From positions 150,019,968 through 150,083,967 of the forward strand of contig JBOZIK010000001.1 in NCBI GenBank assembly GCA_051453625.1: 64,000 bases of DNA, written 5' to 3'. Origin of the DNA: Welwitschia mirabilis. Taxonomy: Eukaryota > Gnetophyta > Gnetopsida > Welwitschiales. The notes beneath the pieces were generated by a model. That model worked only from the letters and a program-made list of their open reading frames with translations, was not told the DNA's origin and did no database searches. Position numbers and translations under genes: made by a program. This document shows, one piece after another, positions 21,702 to 33,983 of the stretch (its first letter is position 1; every line of letters begins with the position of its first letter).

Positions 21702-22793
21702 TTTTTCAGTGCATACTTATGCAACGTTTACATCATGAGAAAAATCCTATTAAACATAAATAATAATGCACAAATACAATACACTAATACAGATGAGAGT
21801 TAACCGAATGTCATAATCTGTTAAAGGCTATAGTAGAAAATAAGAGAGTTTATTTTAAATGAAAAATATTGTAACCTAATCTACAAAAATAACTAAAAAT
21901 GCATAAAAATGAAATGAAATACACTTGTACAAAGCTAATCTAGGAAAAGGAAATAACAATGCACTTAACCTAAACTAATCAAGAATAACCTTGATAAAAG
22001 TTTCCCTCGTAACCTATGTTATAAGAGAAACTGTTACCAGATCATAAGAAACATAAGCTATAAGGGAGAAAAACATTTACACATTAAAGCATAAAAATAA
22101 AATATTTTGTATTAAGATTTGAACTGCATCTATGTTATAAATTAGCCCTACCTCAATCGAGGACACATCACCCAATACCAAGGAAATGTCTCTCTAAACT
22201 ATAGGATGGATCTTTAACCCTTTGATCTTCTGTCATGAGAATTTTGGATGTAAATGAAGACAAGAAGAAGTTGAAGAAGAGATCCCTATTTATTGACTAA
22301 AGACATAAAATAGCATAGATATAAAGGTATAGTTAAATCATAATGGATACATAAAGAAGAAACATAAATATAAGTGATGAAAGTTTGGTGAATGTTTAGT
22401 AGAGGTATTACAAGAGTTCATTTGGATGGTCTTCCAGATGATATAGGAGATGATACCACATCATAATCAATCTACATTAGCTGCCAATCAGGCCTCAGTC
22501 AATATCTAGTTGACATGGTCATCCATATGGTTATCTAGATGATGTGGTGGACAATGACCTTTAATAATTTCTTAATTAATTGTTTTAGCCTTGGTGTTTG
22601 CAAGAAGTTATCATCAAAAATACAAAGTATTCATATTTTCTCAGAATACTTGTGAATTATCATGGAGATTGCATATTTTTATCCTTTTCATCCTAGCTCT
22701 CCATTATCATAAAAGCAAAGAATTTACCTATCTATTTACCTATAGAACAACTCAGAATACCCTATCAAATATGTGTAAGTTGGTAGTGCAACA
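21702..22793 (-). repeat. G2 3' LTR
   Basis: Aligns end to end with 33984-35043. Its start (minus strand) is TGTTGCACTACCA at 22793. Its end corresponds to TGTTACAATGCAT of the other copy but reads TTTTTCAGTGCAT here. It contains the CpG-palindrome relics near 22437 and 22530. Confidence 0.92.
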
Positions 22794-22806
22794 TAGCCCT
22801 CCACTT
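22794..22806 (-). other. G2 polypurine tract
   Basis: Minus strand AAGTGGAGGGCTA abuts the LTR start TGTTG, matching G3 47238-47250. Confidence 0.85.
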
Positions 22807-23320
22807 AGTCTTGTCAGTCCCTGATAAAACCAAGAAGTAGACCACATTTATGAGCTAACTTATTAGACAATAAAATAAACAGGATACCTAAATAAATTAT
22901 CTTAAAAAGATTTTCAAAATATTTCAGAGATACAAAATTTATTTTTAAAAAATTGAAAACACTAAACAAAACACCTATGAAGCTTTAGTAATTAATCATC
23001 TAAATCATCGACTAGATGATGGAGAAGACAATAGGCTTAGGAAAAGCCTTTAAAATTTGGAACCTATGATAAAATTTTCTTTTTACAAATAATTAGTTAA
23101 TCATGATAAATAACCCCCATTAAAATAAATAGTCAAGAATAAAAAGAATACCCTAGTACAATTAATCCTTATCATAAAAATCAAAATATAATCATGTAAA
23201 AACCATAAGAAAATGAGTACACCATGTTGGAAAAATGATATGTATATATAATATTAGAAGCAAATTTTTATCACAAAAAATGTAGAAGGGTAGATTTAAA
23301 ATATAACATAAAATCACTCT
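22807..23320 (-). other. G2 3' untranslated segment
   Basis: AT-rich, without a recognisable gene. A CpG-palindrome relic (CATCGACTAGATGATGG) is near 23005-23025. Confidence 0.5.
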
Positions 23321-23329
23321 TCTCATCTA

Positions 23330-24720
23330 TGCATGATGAACTCTAGTTCGACAACTAGCTCAGGAGTAAGGGAAAAAGAAGTGAATGCTTAAAATTCATA
23401 GGAAGAGGGACATCATGATAGATTTTACTATCTCATTGCCCTAGACATGAATAGACTCTAGAATATCTATAGTCACATTATGCTGAATAGAGACAATGCA
23501 CTGATGCATGTCCACCATCTAGTCCTTTATGTGCTATACCCTACTCTTGATATATAGGATCCGCTACTGAACTATTTACTCAAAGTTCTACATCTTATGA
23601 TCAAGTGATTGGATACCAATATCAATGAAACCTTTAATGGTCTTGATGGTCTCAGTTAGAAGAGCATGAATCTACTCTAGGTAAGCTCCAACCATAGGTC
23701 TCTTTTCCTCTCTTAGTTGCTGTATACCCATAACCTATAAATAATAAGCAAAAGTCTGAATATGTAAGATGCACTAGTTACCTATGAACTCTAGTATCCC
23801 AAATCATCTAAAAAAAGATGAGAGGAGGCATGAATAACTGAGTGTTTATGAATGTCATGCCTCAAGCATGGACCTAAGTCTCTACAAGGTAAATGTGGGT
23901 AAGTTTATCTACTCCCTCTGATGAAAAGCTACTAGAATATGTAAGTATGACATCATGGCATAATTTTCATAGAATGACAAAATAATGTTATGAATTAGTT
24001 CTCCATGCAAAATTTTATATGCAGGGATTAGTTGAGCATCATTAACCCCTATCAGTTTATAGTTAAATTAGTTGGTATATCTAATATGACACTATAGGCT
24101 CGATGCTTACCTATCCCACTAGTTGAATGAATATATATACTTCCAAGCCCTTTAAGATCTATAATAACTATAATGAGGGATAAGAGAATAGCTATCTCAT
24201 AGTCTTGTATGAAGGTGCAATCATATCCTGGAATTGACCACAAGCATCAGGTCGTCTTTCTATATGCATGGTATCATAAAACTCTCTTATCTATGATGCA
24301 TAATATGATCAATACACATTTGTGATCCATCTAAACTATAAATCTATTAATCTTTGGTTAACCTCTGGCTCTATATGGTGCATGAAGTCTCTAAAATATG
24401 TCTCATCATGAATACTATCCATCTAATTACTCAAGGATCGTTTGTGTCAAGGTGGTGGATGCATGGGCTCCACATGCTTTATGTCAGGCATGACAAAAGG
24501 GCCCACCTATTACTCTACAAGCTTAGCTGTAACCTCAGCCTATCTATCTCTATGTGTATATGGCCTAGTCAATCGAAAAAAAACACCAAATCCTCATGTG
24601 AAATGAGATAGATAAGTCATAACATTGCATAGATGCGTAATAATAACCCCTAAAATCAATGAAAAACTAGTAAAAATATTGAAATTATTTCTCGCCTCCC
24701 CATAAAAGATGCAATGCATC
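23330..24720 (-). pseudogene. G2 3' reading-frame relic (unknown, possibly plant transposon protein-like)
   Basis: The minus strand has an open stretch 24243-24052. In another frame it reads QLIPAYKILHGELIHNII near 24025-23965, then R-E-stop-INLPTFTL near 23915, followed by a stretch resembling L-P-Y-G-x-x-L-T. This order of 'I-L-H-x-I-I', 'I-N-L-P' and a Leu-Pro-Tyr box recalls the C-terminal half of PF20167-type proteins, but the match is weak. The downstream part (23815-23340) aligns with G3 46203-46640, so it is a family feature. Athila elements often have an env-like or other extra frame here. I see no signal peptide or credible transmembrane protein. Not functional. Confidence 0.35.
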
Positions 24721-26207
24721 TCGTATTATCTAAATATGAGAGAAAAACAGAGAAAATCATGGAAAAGTATGATAACTGAAGTTCTAGTGGACCCCACAAA
24801 AAGTAAAAATTGAAAGTACTCAAATGAAAAATCTAATTTAGTAAAATCATAGAACACATCAAACTGATTAATTTTTTCTAAAGGATCTCTATAATTTAAT
24901 CTACAGTTTTCAAGAAAACGAGTGAAAAACATAAAAACCTAAAAATACATCATAATACATAAAAATGATCATAACTCAGAAAATACGTGGTAAAATTCAA
25001 ATATCTAAGTCCTAAAATAAAGAGTGTGAAAAACTAAATTATATATGTGAAAAATGCATATTGAAAAGTTGAAAAATAAGGAAAAAAAGTAAAAAAGGAA
25101 GGAGAGAGAAACATACCTCATTTTTGCAAATTTGATGAAATCTTGCAAATTTGGCAACGAAATCAAGCGAGACAAGTCTTAAGATGTTGTTACTAGCCAA
25201 AAGGGTTATTGTCTTTCAAAAGAATGGATAAAAACAATAAGAAAATAAGTAAAAATAAGGAAAAAGGGTTTGATCCATGATTTTATTGCACTGTTATCCA
25301 GTTGAGTGATTCAGACTATAGCCCTAGGATGACTCTCAGAAAAAATTAGAGTGTCATCCACCACAATGTTATCTGGACAACTAAGTGAATGATGAAGCAT
25401 CAAAATGATTTCCAAAAGAAAAAGGTCAGCCATAAAATTTAAGCTCAGATATGATCATTTAAGAAAAATATTAAAAAAGAGAAAATTACACAGAAATCTA
25501 AGAAAAACTAGGAAAAGCAAAGGAAAAAGAATAAACACATACCAAAAAAAACTATGGATAAGGAGAAGAAACTATCTAGGTTAAAACCTATAATAAAAAC
25601 TATATGAATGTGCCTAAACGGGAAATGAAGACATGGTAGATTTAGAACTTGAAAACCTACAAAGGAACTCATAAATAATCGAGAAAAGAAAGATGTTCTT
25701 TTAAAATTTGTGCAAAGGCATTTTCAGAAAAATGTTTTATCATGATTGAATAGCAAGAAAAATACTAAATGATTAAGGTCCTATAAAGGAATAAGAAAAT
25801 GCAAAAAAAAATTTAAACCTTAAACTAAAAAATCGAAGAAAAATAAAGTGAAAAGGGATATGAGGAATAAGGAACAGATTATTTACCTGTTCTAAGTATT
25901 AACCTAGCAGAATTCTAAGGAAAATATCATAACATCACTTAACTAAATATCCATGATAAAATGTATTAAATTCATAAAGTTTATTTTAAAAGGCAATGAT
26001 TATAGTGATAGACAAAGATTTAAGTATATAAAACAATAAATGTCAAAACCAAAAGTTACTTAGAAATGAACTCACCTACTCTCATCCCACGAACTTATTT
26101 AAATATCTAAAAGTGAAATGATCAAGTAGAAATACTAAAAGTTTAGGAAATAAGCAATGCCTCTGATGACACCAGGAATATTATTAATCCCTAATCTCAA
26201 AGTTTGA
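24720..26207 (-). other. G2 3' region, non-coding
   Basis: On the minus strand this is a T-rich leader-like stretch with no recognised gene. It carries CpG-palindrome relics near 25300 and 25365. The end near 26060-26200 aligns with G3 45895-46030. G3 lacks about 2 kb of this and the preceding stretch. Confidence 0.5.
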
Positions 26208-27047
26208 NNNNNNNNNNNNNNNNNNNNNNNNNNNNNNNNNNNNNNNNNNNNNNNNNNNNNNNNNNNNNNNNNNNNNNNNNNNNNNNNNNNNNNNNNNNNN
26301 NNNNNNNNNNNNNNNNNNNNNNNNNNNNNNNNNNNNNNNNNNNNNNNNNNNNNNNNNNNNNNNNNNNNNNNNNNNNNNNNNNNNNNNNNNNNNNNNNNNN
26401 NNNNNNNNNNNNNNNNNNNNNNNNNNNNNNNNNNNNNNNNNNNNNNNNNNNNNNNNNNNNNNNNNNNNNNNNNNNNNNNNNNNNNNNNNNNNNNNNNNNN
26501 NNNNNNNNNNNNNNNNNNNNNNNNNNNNNNNNNNNNNNNNNNNNNNNNNNNNNNNNNNNNNNNNNNNNNNNNNNNNNNNNNNNNNNNNNNNNNNNNNNNN
26601 NNNNNNNNNNNNNNNNNNNNNNNNNNNNNNNNNNNNNNNNNNNNNNNNNNNNNNNNNNNNNNNNNNNNNNNNNNNNNNNNNNNNNNNNNNNNNNNNNNNN
26701 NNNNNNNNNNNNNNNNNNNNNNNNNNNNNNNNNNNNNNNNNNNNNNNNNNNNNNNNNNNNNNNNNNNNNNNNNNNNNNNNNNNNNNNNNNNNNNNNNNNN
26801 NNNNNNNNNNNNNNNNNNNNNNNNNNNNNNNNNNNNNNNNNNNNNNNNNNNNNNNNNNNNNNNNNNNNNNNNNNNNNNNNNNNNNNNNNNNNNNNNNNNN
26901 NNNNNNNNNNNNNNNNNNNNNNNNNNNNNNNNNNNNNNNNNNNNNNNNNNNNNNNNNNNNNNNNNNNNNNNNNNNNNNNNNNNNNNNNNNNNNNNNNNNN
27001 NNNNNNNNNNNNNNNNNNNNNNNNNNNNNNNNNNNNNNNNNNNNNNN

Positions 27048-27113
<66 letters not shown>

Positions 27114-27130
27114 TCTCACATACTTAGACA
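26208..27130 (-). repeat. 840-N gap and (GA)n/(TC)n microsatellite
   Basis: N at 26208-27047, then a (TC)n tract from 27048 to about 27117. G3 has a purine-rich run (AAAGAAAAAACGAGAAAAG, near 45640) in the equivalent place, from which the repeat could have grown. The Arg-Glu and Ser-Leu translations of this tract are not genes. Confidence 0.9.
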
Positions 27131-27500
27131 CTCTCTTTCTCTCACTCACACACACAATTTCCACACGATCACACACTCAAAAAAGATAAAGATAAATAGA
27201 TGAAATAAAAGAAAGAAAAGAACACTTCCAAACAATCTAAGAATTTAACATCATTGAAAATAATACAAGAAACCAAGACATCTCCTTTTAAATGAAGTCT
27301 ATAGACATGGAAATATCTCAGGATTTGGTGAATCCAATCTTACTACTTATAAATACCCAAGTATAAAACTAATAATGAAACTTTATAAAGTAATATATAA
27401 GTCAAGTATGAAAGATGATCAGGTAATATTATAATATTTAACTAAAGGAGAAGGCTAAAAAAGAACTCAGATAATGATAGGGAGGAAGTCCTCTTCACTG
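27131..27500 (-). other. G2 sequence between integrase and the microsatellite
   Basis: No gene seen. It corresponds to the untranslated stretch after integrase in G3 (about 45300-45640). Confidence 0.5.
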
Positions 27501-29230
27501 AGAGGAACCTCCAAAACAAGTGCTTCTATCATGTTCATGGTTGTATTTAAAGAACCTTTATATAATTTCAACCATTATGCATTAACCTTCTAAATCTCTT
27601 TAATTTCTAAATTTCAAATTTTAATTAAGCCATTAAGATGTACTTTCTCTACAAAGTAAGGATATAACCATTTACAGATCAATTTGTTATTCAAAAGATG
27701 AACTCTAGTATTGTATAATAAGAAAAGTTGACTTGGTTCATACTTTTTATAAAAAAAATTTTATCATGTATGAACTTTGCTTGGGCTTTATAAATTAGTT
27801 GATGATGTATGACATTAGTTATTTTTTCATCAATATGATCTAACTAGGCTAATCTATATTTAAGATTTTTATTAAAATCCATAATATTAAGTTGATGATA
27901 TGCATGATAATAATTTTAACACACATCAACCAATAATATACAAACNNNNNNNNNNNNNNNNNNNNNNNNNNNNNNNNNNNNNNNNNNNNNNNNNNNNNNN
28001 NNNNNNNNNNNNNNNNNNNNNNNNNNNNNNNNNNNNNNNNNNNNNNNNNNNNNNNNNNNNNNNNNNNNNNNNNNNNNNNNNNNNNNNNNNNNNNNNNNNN
28101 NNNNNNNNNNNNNNNNNNNNNNNNNNNNNNNNNNNNNNNNNNNNNNNNNNNNNNNNNNNNNNNNNNNNNNNNNNNNNNNNNNNNNNNNNNNNNNNNNNNN
28201 NNNNNNNNNNNNNNNNNNNNNNNNNNNNNNNNNNNNNNNNNNNNNNNNNNNNNNNNNNNNNNNNNNNNNNNNNNNNNNNNNNNNNNNNNNNNNNNNNNNN
28301 NNNNNNNNNNNNNNNNNNNNNNNNNNNNNNNNNNNNNNNNNNNNNNNNNNNNNNNNNNNNNNNNNNNNNNNNNNNNNNNNNNNNNNNNNNNNNNNNNNNN
28401 NNNNNNNNNNNNNNNNNNNNNNNNNNNNNNNNNNNNNNNNNNNNNNNNNNNNNNNNNNNNNNNNNNNNNNNNNNNNNNNNNNNNNNNNNNNNNNNNNNNN
28501 NNNNNNNNNNNNNNNNNNNNNNNNNNNNNNNNNNNNNNNNNNNNNNNNNNNNNNNNNNNNNNNNNNNNNNNNNNNNNNNNNNNNNNNNNNNNGATAAGCA
28601 TGAGATACTCTATATTCTATACCAATGGATAGAAGAAGTTTATTAAAAAGTTCATTAATGAATTGAGTACCCTAACCACTAATGATAACTCTAGTAAAAC
28701 CAAATCTCTAAAAGATATAAGTTCTACAAAAATGACAGATAATTTAGGCATTATTTAAAGAAGTAGGTATGGATTCAATCCATTTAGTCATGTAATCTAC
28801 AGCCACTAAAATATAATTTTTATTAAAATAATGTGGATGAAGAGGACCTATGAACTTAATACTCCAACAATAATAAGGCTCACACTTAAGAATAGGTCTA
28901 AGGGGCATTTTCTATAAATGAACAAGGTTATTGTAATGTTAACAAGGATCAAATCTTTTAACAAAATCAAATGAATCACAAAAAAAAGAAGGTCAGTAAA
29001 AACTAGAATGGAGGATTTTCATTACATTTTTATGTCTACTAAAATGTCTTCCACAAATACCACCATGACAAATATGAAGAATCTTAGGTATCTCCTAAGT
29101 AGGCACACATTTTCTCATGATTTAGTCTTTGCACCTATGGTACAAATATGGCTTGATCCACTTATAATAACCTATCTGATGAAAAAAAGATTTATATTAG
29201 TTATAGATTAAATTTTGGGTGTTTTCATGG
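27500..29230 (-). pseudogene. G2 integrase, decayed and gapped
   Basis: From the right, the zinc-binding remnant near 29100-28950 leads to ILVAVDYMTKWIESIPT at about 28822-28770, the first catalytic Asp (V-D-Y) being intact. The second motif near 28685 reads F-T-R-V-I-I-S-G-stop-G-T-Q-F, so the catalytic Asp is Gly. An N run (27946-28592) hides the third catalytic position. The tail near 27780-27640 reads YEPSQLFLLYNTRVHLLNNK and then L-I-C-K-W-L-Y-P-Y, the integrase C-terminal module. The block V-P-L-S-E-E-D-F at about 27505 aligns with G3 45270. Plus-strand open frames here, such as 29008-29211, are antisense. Confidence 0.87.
27946..28592. other. Assembly gap (647 N)
   Basis: Inside G2 integrase. 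It should hold the core end and the start of the C-terminal domain. Confidence 0.95.
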
Positions 29231-29239
29231 TAATAACAT

Positions 29240-30830
29240 AGTTCATAATATCATCATACCATGAAGGAGGATCAAAAAAAGAAAAGCTACTCATCAGGGA
29301 AGGAATCATCAATGATAGTATTATCTGGAGAAGAAAGAAGCCGAGACAAGTGATCAGCAATAGAATTATGCTTTCCTACTTTATATATGATGGTTAAGTT
29401 AAACTCTTGCTTAATAAGAATCCATCCAATCAAATGGGCAGTAGAATATTTCTTGATTATGAGGTAACAAATGTAGCATGACCAATGAAAATATTCGTGT
29501 GAAAGCCTAAAACATAATGTTTAAGAAAATCAAGGTAAAACATAATTTCTAGTGCCTCTTTCTCTATAGTGGTATAGTTAATTTGAGCTCTAGACAAATA
29601 TTTGCTATTGTATTAAATAACTTTAAAATCATTTTCATATTTCTGACAAAGAATCCCATCCATGGCAAAGTTACTTGCATAATACATAAGCTCAAAATCA
29701 AGTGCGCAATCCAGTCTTATCACTATAAGAGCATAAGAAAATTTATGTTTAAGCCTATTGATAGTAAGTTAACAAGATTCATTCCATTCGAATTTGACAT
29801 ATTTCTCTAGTAATGAGTGAAGAGGTTGACAGATAGAAGCATAATCATAAATGAACTGATAGTAAAAATCATAATAACCAAGAAAATATTGGACTTGATT
29901 AATATTTTTAGGGGTAGTAAGATTTTGAATAATATCAACTTTACAAGCATCCATCCTAATTTCCTCTTGAGAGATATGGTGAAGTAAAACAATGTTATTC
30001 TCTATAAGAAAAATACTCTTTTTCCAACTCAAGTGGAGGACACTAGAAATGAATCATAATAATACTTTTTCTAAATGATTTAAGATTTGTTAAAAAGTTT
30101 TAGCATAAATAGAGAAGTCATCCATGAAAATATCAATGAAATTATCAATCATATTAGAAAATATACTCACCATTGTATATTTAAAAGTACCAGGAGCATT
30201 ACAAAGTCTGAAAGACATGAATTTGAAAGCAAAAGTATCAAAAGGATAAGTGAAAGTGATTTTGGCTTGGTCCTCAGTAGCAATGTAAACTTAATTGTAA
30301 ATGATATAACTATCAAGAAAGCAGTAAAAAGCAATGACTTTAAATCCTATCAAGAATCTAATTAAGAAAAGGCAAATAATAGTGATCTTTTTCAGTTACC
30401 TTATTTAATTTTTGAAAGTCTATGCACATATGCCATTTCCCACATTTTTTAGGCACTACTATCAAGGGGCTAATCCACTCACTATCAATAATAAAGTAAA
30501 GAATTTCAACATCCATAAGTTTTATAATTTTATTTTTAACAATTTATTTAAGGGCTGGATTGAGTCTACATTAGGGTTACCTCATAGGCTTAAAATTATT
30601 TTTGAGGTATATTTTATGTTACACAATGGAAGTAGGTATGGCTATCAAATCATTATAGGAATAAGTAAACACATTTATCTTAGATTTTAAAAGAGAGATA
30701 AGACTTGGTTCTTATTGAAGAAAAAGGTTTTTGTTGATAGTCAATAGTTTGTTCAGATATCTATTTAGAAACATGTATTTCAATCAACTATTTAAAGGTT
30801 TCAGGTTCAGTTTAAGTTCAAATTTTTGGT
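29240..30830 (-). pseudogene. G2 reverse transcriptase and RNase H, decayed
   Basis: The minus strand reads SEWISPLIVVPKKCGKW (about 30490-30440) and MCIDFQKLNK, the N-terminal fingers. FMSFRLCNAPGTFKYTMV then precedes IDIFMDDFS (about 30138-30112), with both catalytic Asp residues kept. The open stretch 30032-29769 continues with AITP-like LTTPKNINQVQYFLGYYDFY and ends LLEKYVKFEWNESC, the connection region. RNase H ends in GKHNSIADHLSRLLSS near 29375-29335, the A-D-H-L-S-R hallmark of Athila/Tat elements. Several stops and shifts lie between blocks, for example before 30100 and in 29400-29750. Confidence 0.92.
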
Positions 30831-30999
30831 TTCTGAAAAATTCTCAAAAGAATAGACTATTATCTTAGATTGTCATCCAGATGTTAATAGGAAATGATTT
30901 CCCTCAAAACAAGAAATCTCAGGTCTATTAAAGTCTTAAACTTCTACACAGTTATCAAATTTAGACTCACTACTTCCAGATCATAAAACGTAATTGTCA

Positions 31000-31620
31000 G
31001 ATGGGCAAACTTAAGTTGATCATTAAGAAAATTTAAATAGTCTACTTCTAATTTATCATTATACAAGGTTTGTTTTTGAAGCATGGATTATCTTTCCTCA
31101 AGTGGACAGTGTTGTAAAAATAGCATTGGCTTAATTTCTTCCTCTAAACTTAAATCATTACTTAAATCTTTTTCAGCCACATTAAACACTCTTATTGAAA
31201 ATTGTTTATTCCTAAAATAGTACTTCATCAATTCTGTTTTCATATCTATGATACAGTGNNNNNNNNNNNNNNNNNNNNNNNNNNNNNNNNNNNNNNNNNN
31301 NNNNNNNNNNNNNNNNNNNNNNNNNNNNNNNNNNNNNNNNNNNNNNNNNNNNNNNNNNNNNNNNNNNNNNNNNNNNNNNNNNNNNNNNNNNNNNNNNNNN
31401 NNNNNNNNNNNNNNNNNNNNNNNNNNNNNNNNNNNNTCTAATATTTCTTTTAAACTAAGACATTGATAAACTTGTAAGGACATAATTTTGACACTACCTC
31501 CAATATCTATCAAGTCTTTCTTTATTCTATGGTTTCCTTCTAAACTGACACTTATAATTACCATCCATGAATCTTTAATCTTTGAACATTTTTGATATAG
31601 TAAGTTGCTAATAGATTGAG
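31000..31620 (-). pseudogene. G2 aspartic protease region
   Basis: The minus-strand open stretch 31564-31437 reads KKDLIDIGGSVKIMSLQVYQ. The D-I-G is the active-site triad seen as D-L-G in Athila/Tat proteases (D-T/S-G elsewhere), and G3 has the same D-I-G-S-S. The protein would cleave Gag-Pol. A 178-N gap (31259-31436) removes the middle; the following FSIRVFNVAEKDLSNDLSLE part is linker. The frame looks open across the gap, but that cannot be confirmed. Confidence 0.8.
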
Positions 31621-31879
31621 ATAGGAAGACTTCACTAGGGATGGTTTATTTTTATTTTCTTCTTATTTAGTCTTTCCATAGCTTAGAATATCTTAGATTT
31701 TCTTGCTAAAGTATCCAAAATGGTAAGTTAATGCTTAAATTTTGCATTAAGGCTTTTAAATGATCATTAAAGATAGGATTTATGTTAAGCCTATCAAGCC
31801 ATGGGATAGCAAGTTTCCTCTGTGAAGGATCTTTCTTTTTGTTGCTTAATAAATAAGGAAACAAAAGGTTTTTTATAAT

Positions 31880-33430
31880 TTCTATGTCCTCTTCCTTATC
31901 ATGCTTATTACTTTATGATGTTAAAGCCTTATGGATAGGATGAGTTATGTTATTTCTACTTTTTGTGATCATCTTATACTCTTTTCTTATTCTATTAGGG
32001 TTTAATAAAGATTACGTGATAAGAGACCATTGGTTGACAAGCAAGGTTGATTATAGAATGCTCACAATATTTTCTATGTTGGTGTTTATCTTTTCTTGAG
32101 TTATTATCAACTCCTCAATGAAATTCCTAAGAGGATCACTACGGTTTTAGGAGTTGGATGGGCTTGCCAAGTTGTTTGAGTTGTTGGCTTAAAAGTTTGA
32201 GTTTTTAAATATGTTTTTGAAAAGTTGGAAGTTAGAATGGTGTGTTTGAAAATTTCAAGAGTTTGGGTGTTCACTCATCCTATATTAAAATTGTTGTGAT
32301 TTAGGATTATGGTCTAAAGGTAATTGATTAAATGCACAAACGTCCTCATAAAATTTCTCTTTATAGGTAGGAAGTAAGTGATAATCATTTGTGACATGAT
32401 AGCTATCTTCACATAAATCACATGTTGGAACTACAAATTCACTCTTCTCAGTTGTCACTTTAGTATCAAGGATTATTTGGGTGTATTTCTCTAAGGTAGA
32501 GTTGAAATCCTTAATTACACTAGTTAGTTTATTTTTAGTTTTTATTTCATTCTTCTCATGTTTTACCTCTTTTAAATCTTTAATTATTTAGCCTATAGTT
32601 TAATTTTCCCTAATTGAGGGTTTAGAATAAGTTTAACTCACTTCTACTAAATCTTTTAACACTTTCCAAGCATTATCTAGGGTTTGATTCAAAAAGTTAC
32701 TTCCATAAGAAAAATCAACAAGTTACTTTGTATGACTATTTAATCCATTATAAAAGTAGTCAACTAATTCTACATGTGAAAAACTATCTACAGGATTCAA
32801 ATGTAAAACAATAAAAAATCTCTCATAGGCAGAGGTATAATCTTCGTTAGGATTTTTTAAAAGTTGGTAACTTCTTTATTACATTTATGAATGATGGTTT
32901 CACTTATGAATCTCTTAATGGAGGATTCCTAAACTTAAATTTAAGATTTTAAACTTTTATAAAGAATCATTCTAAGCCATAAGTTTGTTTTATCTCTCAA
33001 AATTATGGGAAAGATAACCACGTAGATTCTATCACTTATATGTTTTTTTTCCATTTTCAGAAGTAAGGACAAGTTGTTCTATATCAGTGATGTGTTGTAA
33101 AGAAACTTCATCAAGTTCTCGACTAAAGGTAGGATAAGCATTTAGATTATAGAATTTTACATCATCACTGGGAGGTAAGTTAAAAGGAGTTTTAATTTCT
33201 CATTTCTTATTTGCTATAAGATCTCTAAGAATGACATGAGTATTAGTATGAGAAGGAATGGTAGTAGGGGCTCCAATGATAAGAGATGGATTTGGTGAGA
33301 CAGGTTGTTTAAGCTTTTAGTTTGAGGTAGATATGATAGCAAAATTAGACTTTGCAAAAATAAAAGTGAAAATTACAGGAATTTTAAAATCTTATGTACA
33401 TTTGTTATTTTTACCTATTTTGATTTCTAG
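31880..33430 (-). pseudogene. G2 gag, decayed
   Basis: From the right the minus strand reads FNLPPSDDVKFYNLNAYPTF near 33180-33130, then H-I-T-D-I-E-Q-L-V-L-T-S-E-N-G-K-K, which matches G3 gag (LNAYPIFSG..). A zinc knuckle at about 32424-32383 reads CDLCEDSYHVTNDYHL: the first two Cys and the His are present, but the fourth ligand is Tyr instead of Cys. Stops and shifts occur throughout. Gag would form the particle and bind RNA. Confidence 0.82.
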
Positions 33431-33962
33431 ATTTATTAAACCTTCCCTAATTCAGTAATCAATAGCTGTTATCTCGAGTATTTTTCTTTTTTACCAAATT
33501 TAACCATTCATGCTTAGTCTTAGATTTGCAAAGTATCATTTTTGTCTCGTCCAGATGATATTCTAGATAACAGAAATATAGAAATCATAAGAAAGAAAAA
33601 TGCATAAAACAAAAATAGAAGACTGAATTTGACAAAAAACTTAGAAAATAGACTATCATCCACCTAAGTCATCTAGATAACAGAGGAGACAATGGAACAA
33701 AAACCTAAAAATTTAATAGAAAACTAAAATAGAAAAATCATAGCATAGAGGTCATCATCATTATGTGTCATTTAGACAATGAAGTAAATGATGAAATTTT
33801 ATTGTAGAACAAAAAAATAGACTTTGATTTGAAAAATAGAAAATTAACTCTATAACAATAGGAAACCTACATTACTATAGATATTATTACATTACTGCTG
33901 CAATAAGAATCTAAACTAAAATACTTACCAAAGTAACGAAAACTCTTAAACTCCAAGTAGCC

Positions 33963-33981
33963 TTCTCAGCAACAGTGCTAA
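33963..33981 (-). other. G2 primer binding site (tRNA-Asp type, decayed)
   Basis: Two bases after the LTR the minus strand reads TTAGCACTGTTGCTGAGAA. Compared with the Athila-type site complementary to tRNA-Asp, all six differences are G-to-A or C-to-T transitions. Confidence 0.7.
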
Positions 33982-33983
33982 GA

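Noticed and set aside
26135-27176. Long open frames reading Arg-Glu or Ser-Leu repeats
   Set aside because: They are translations of (GA)n/(TC)n plus N.
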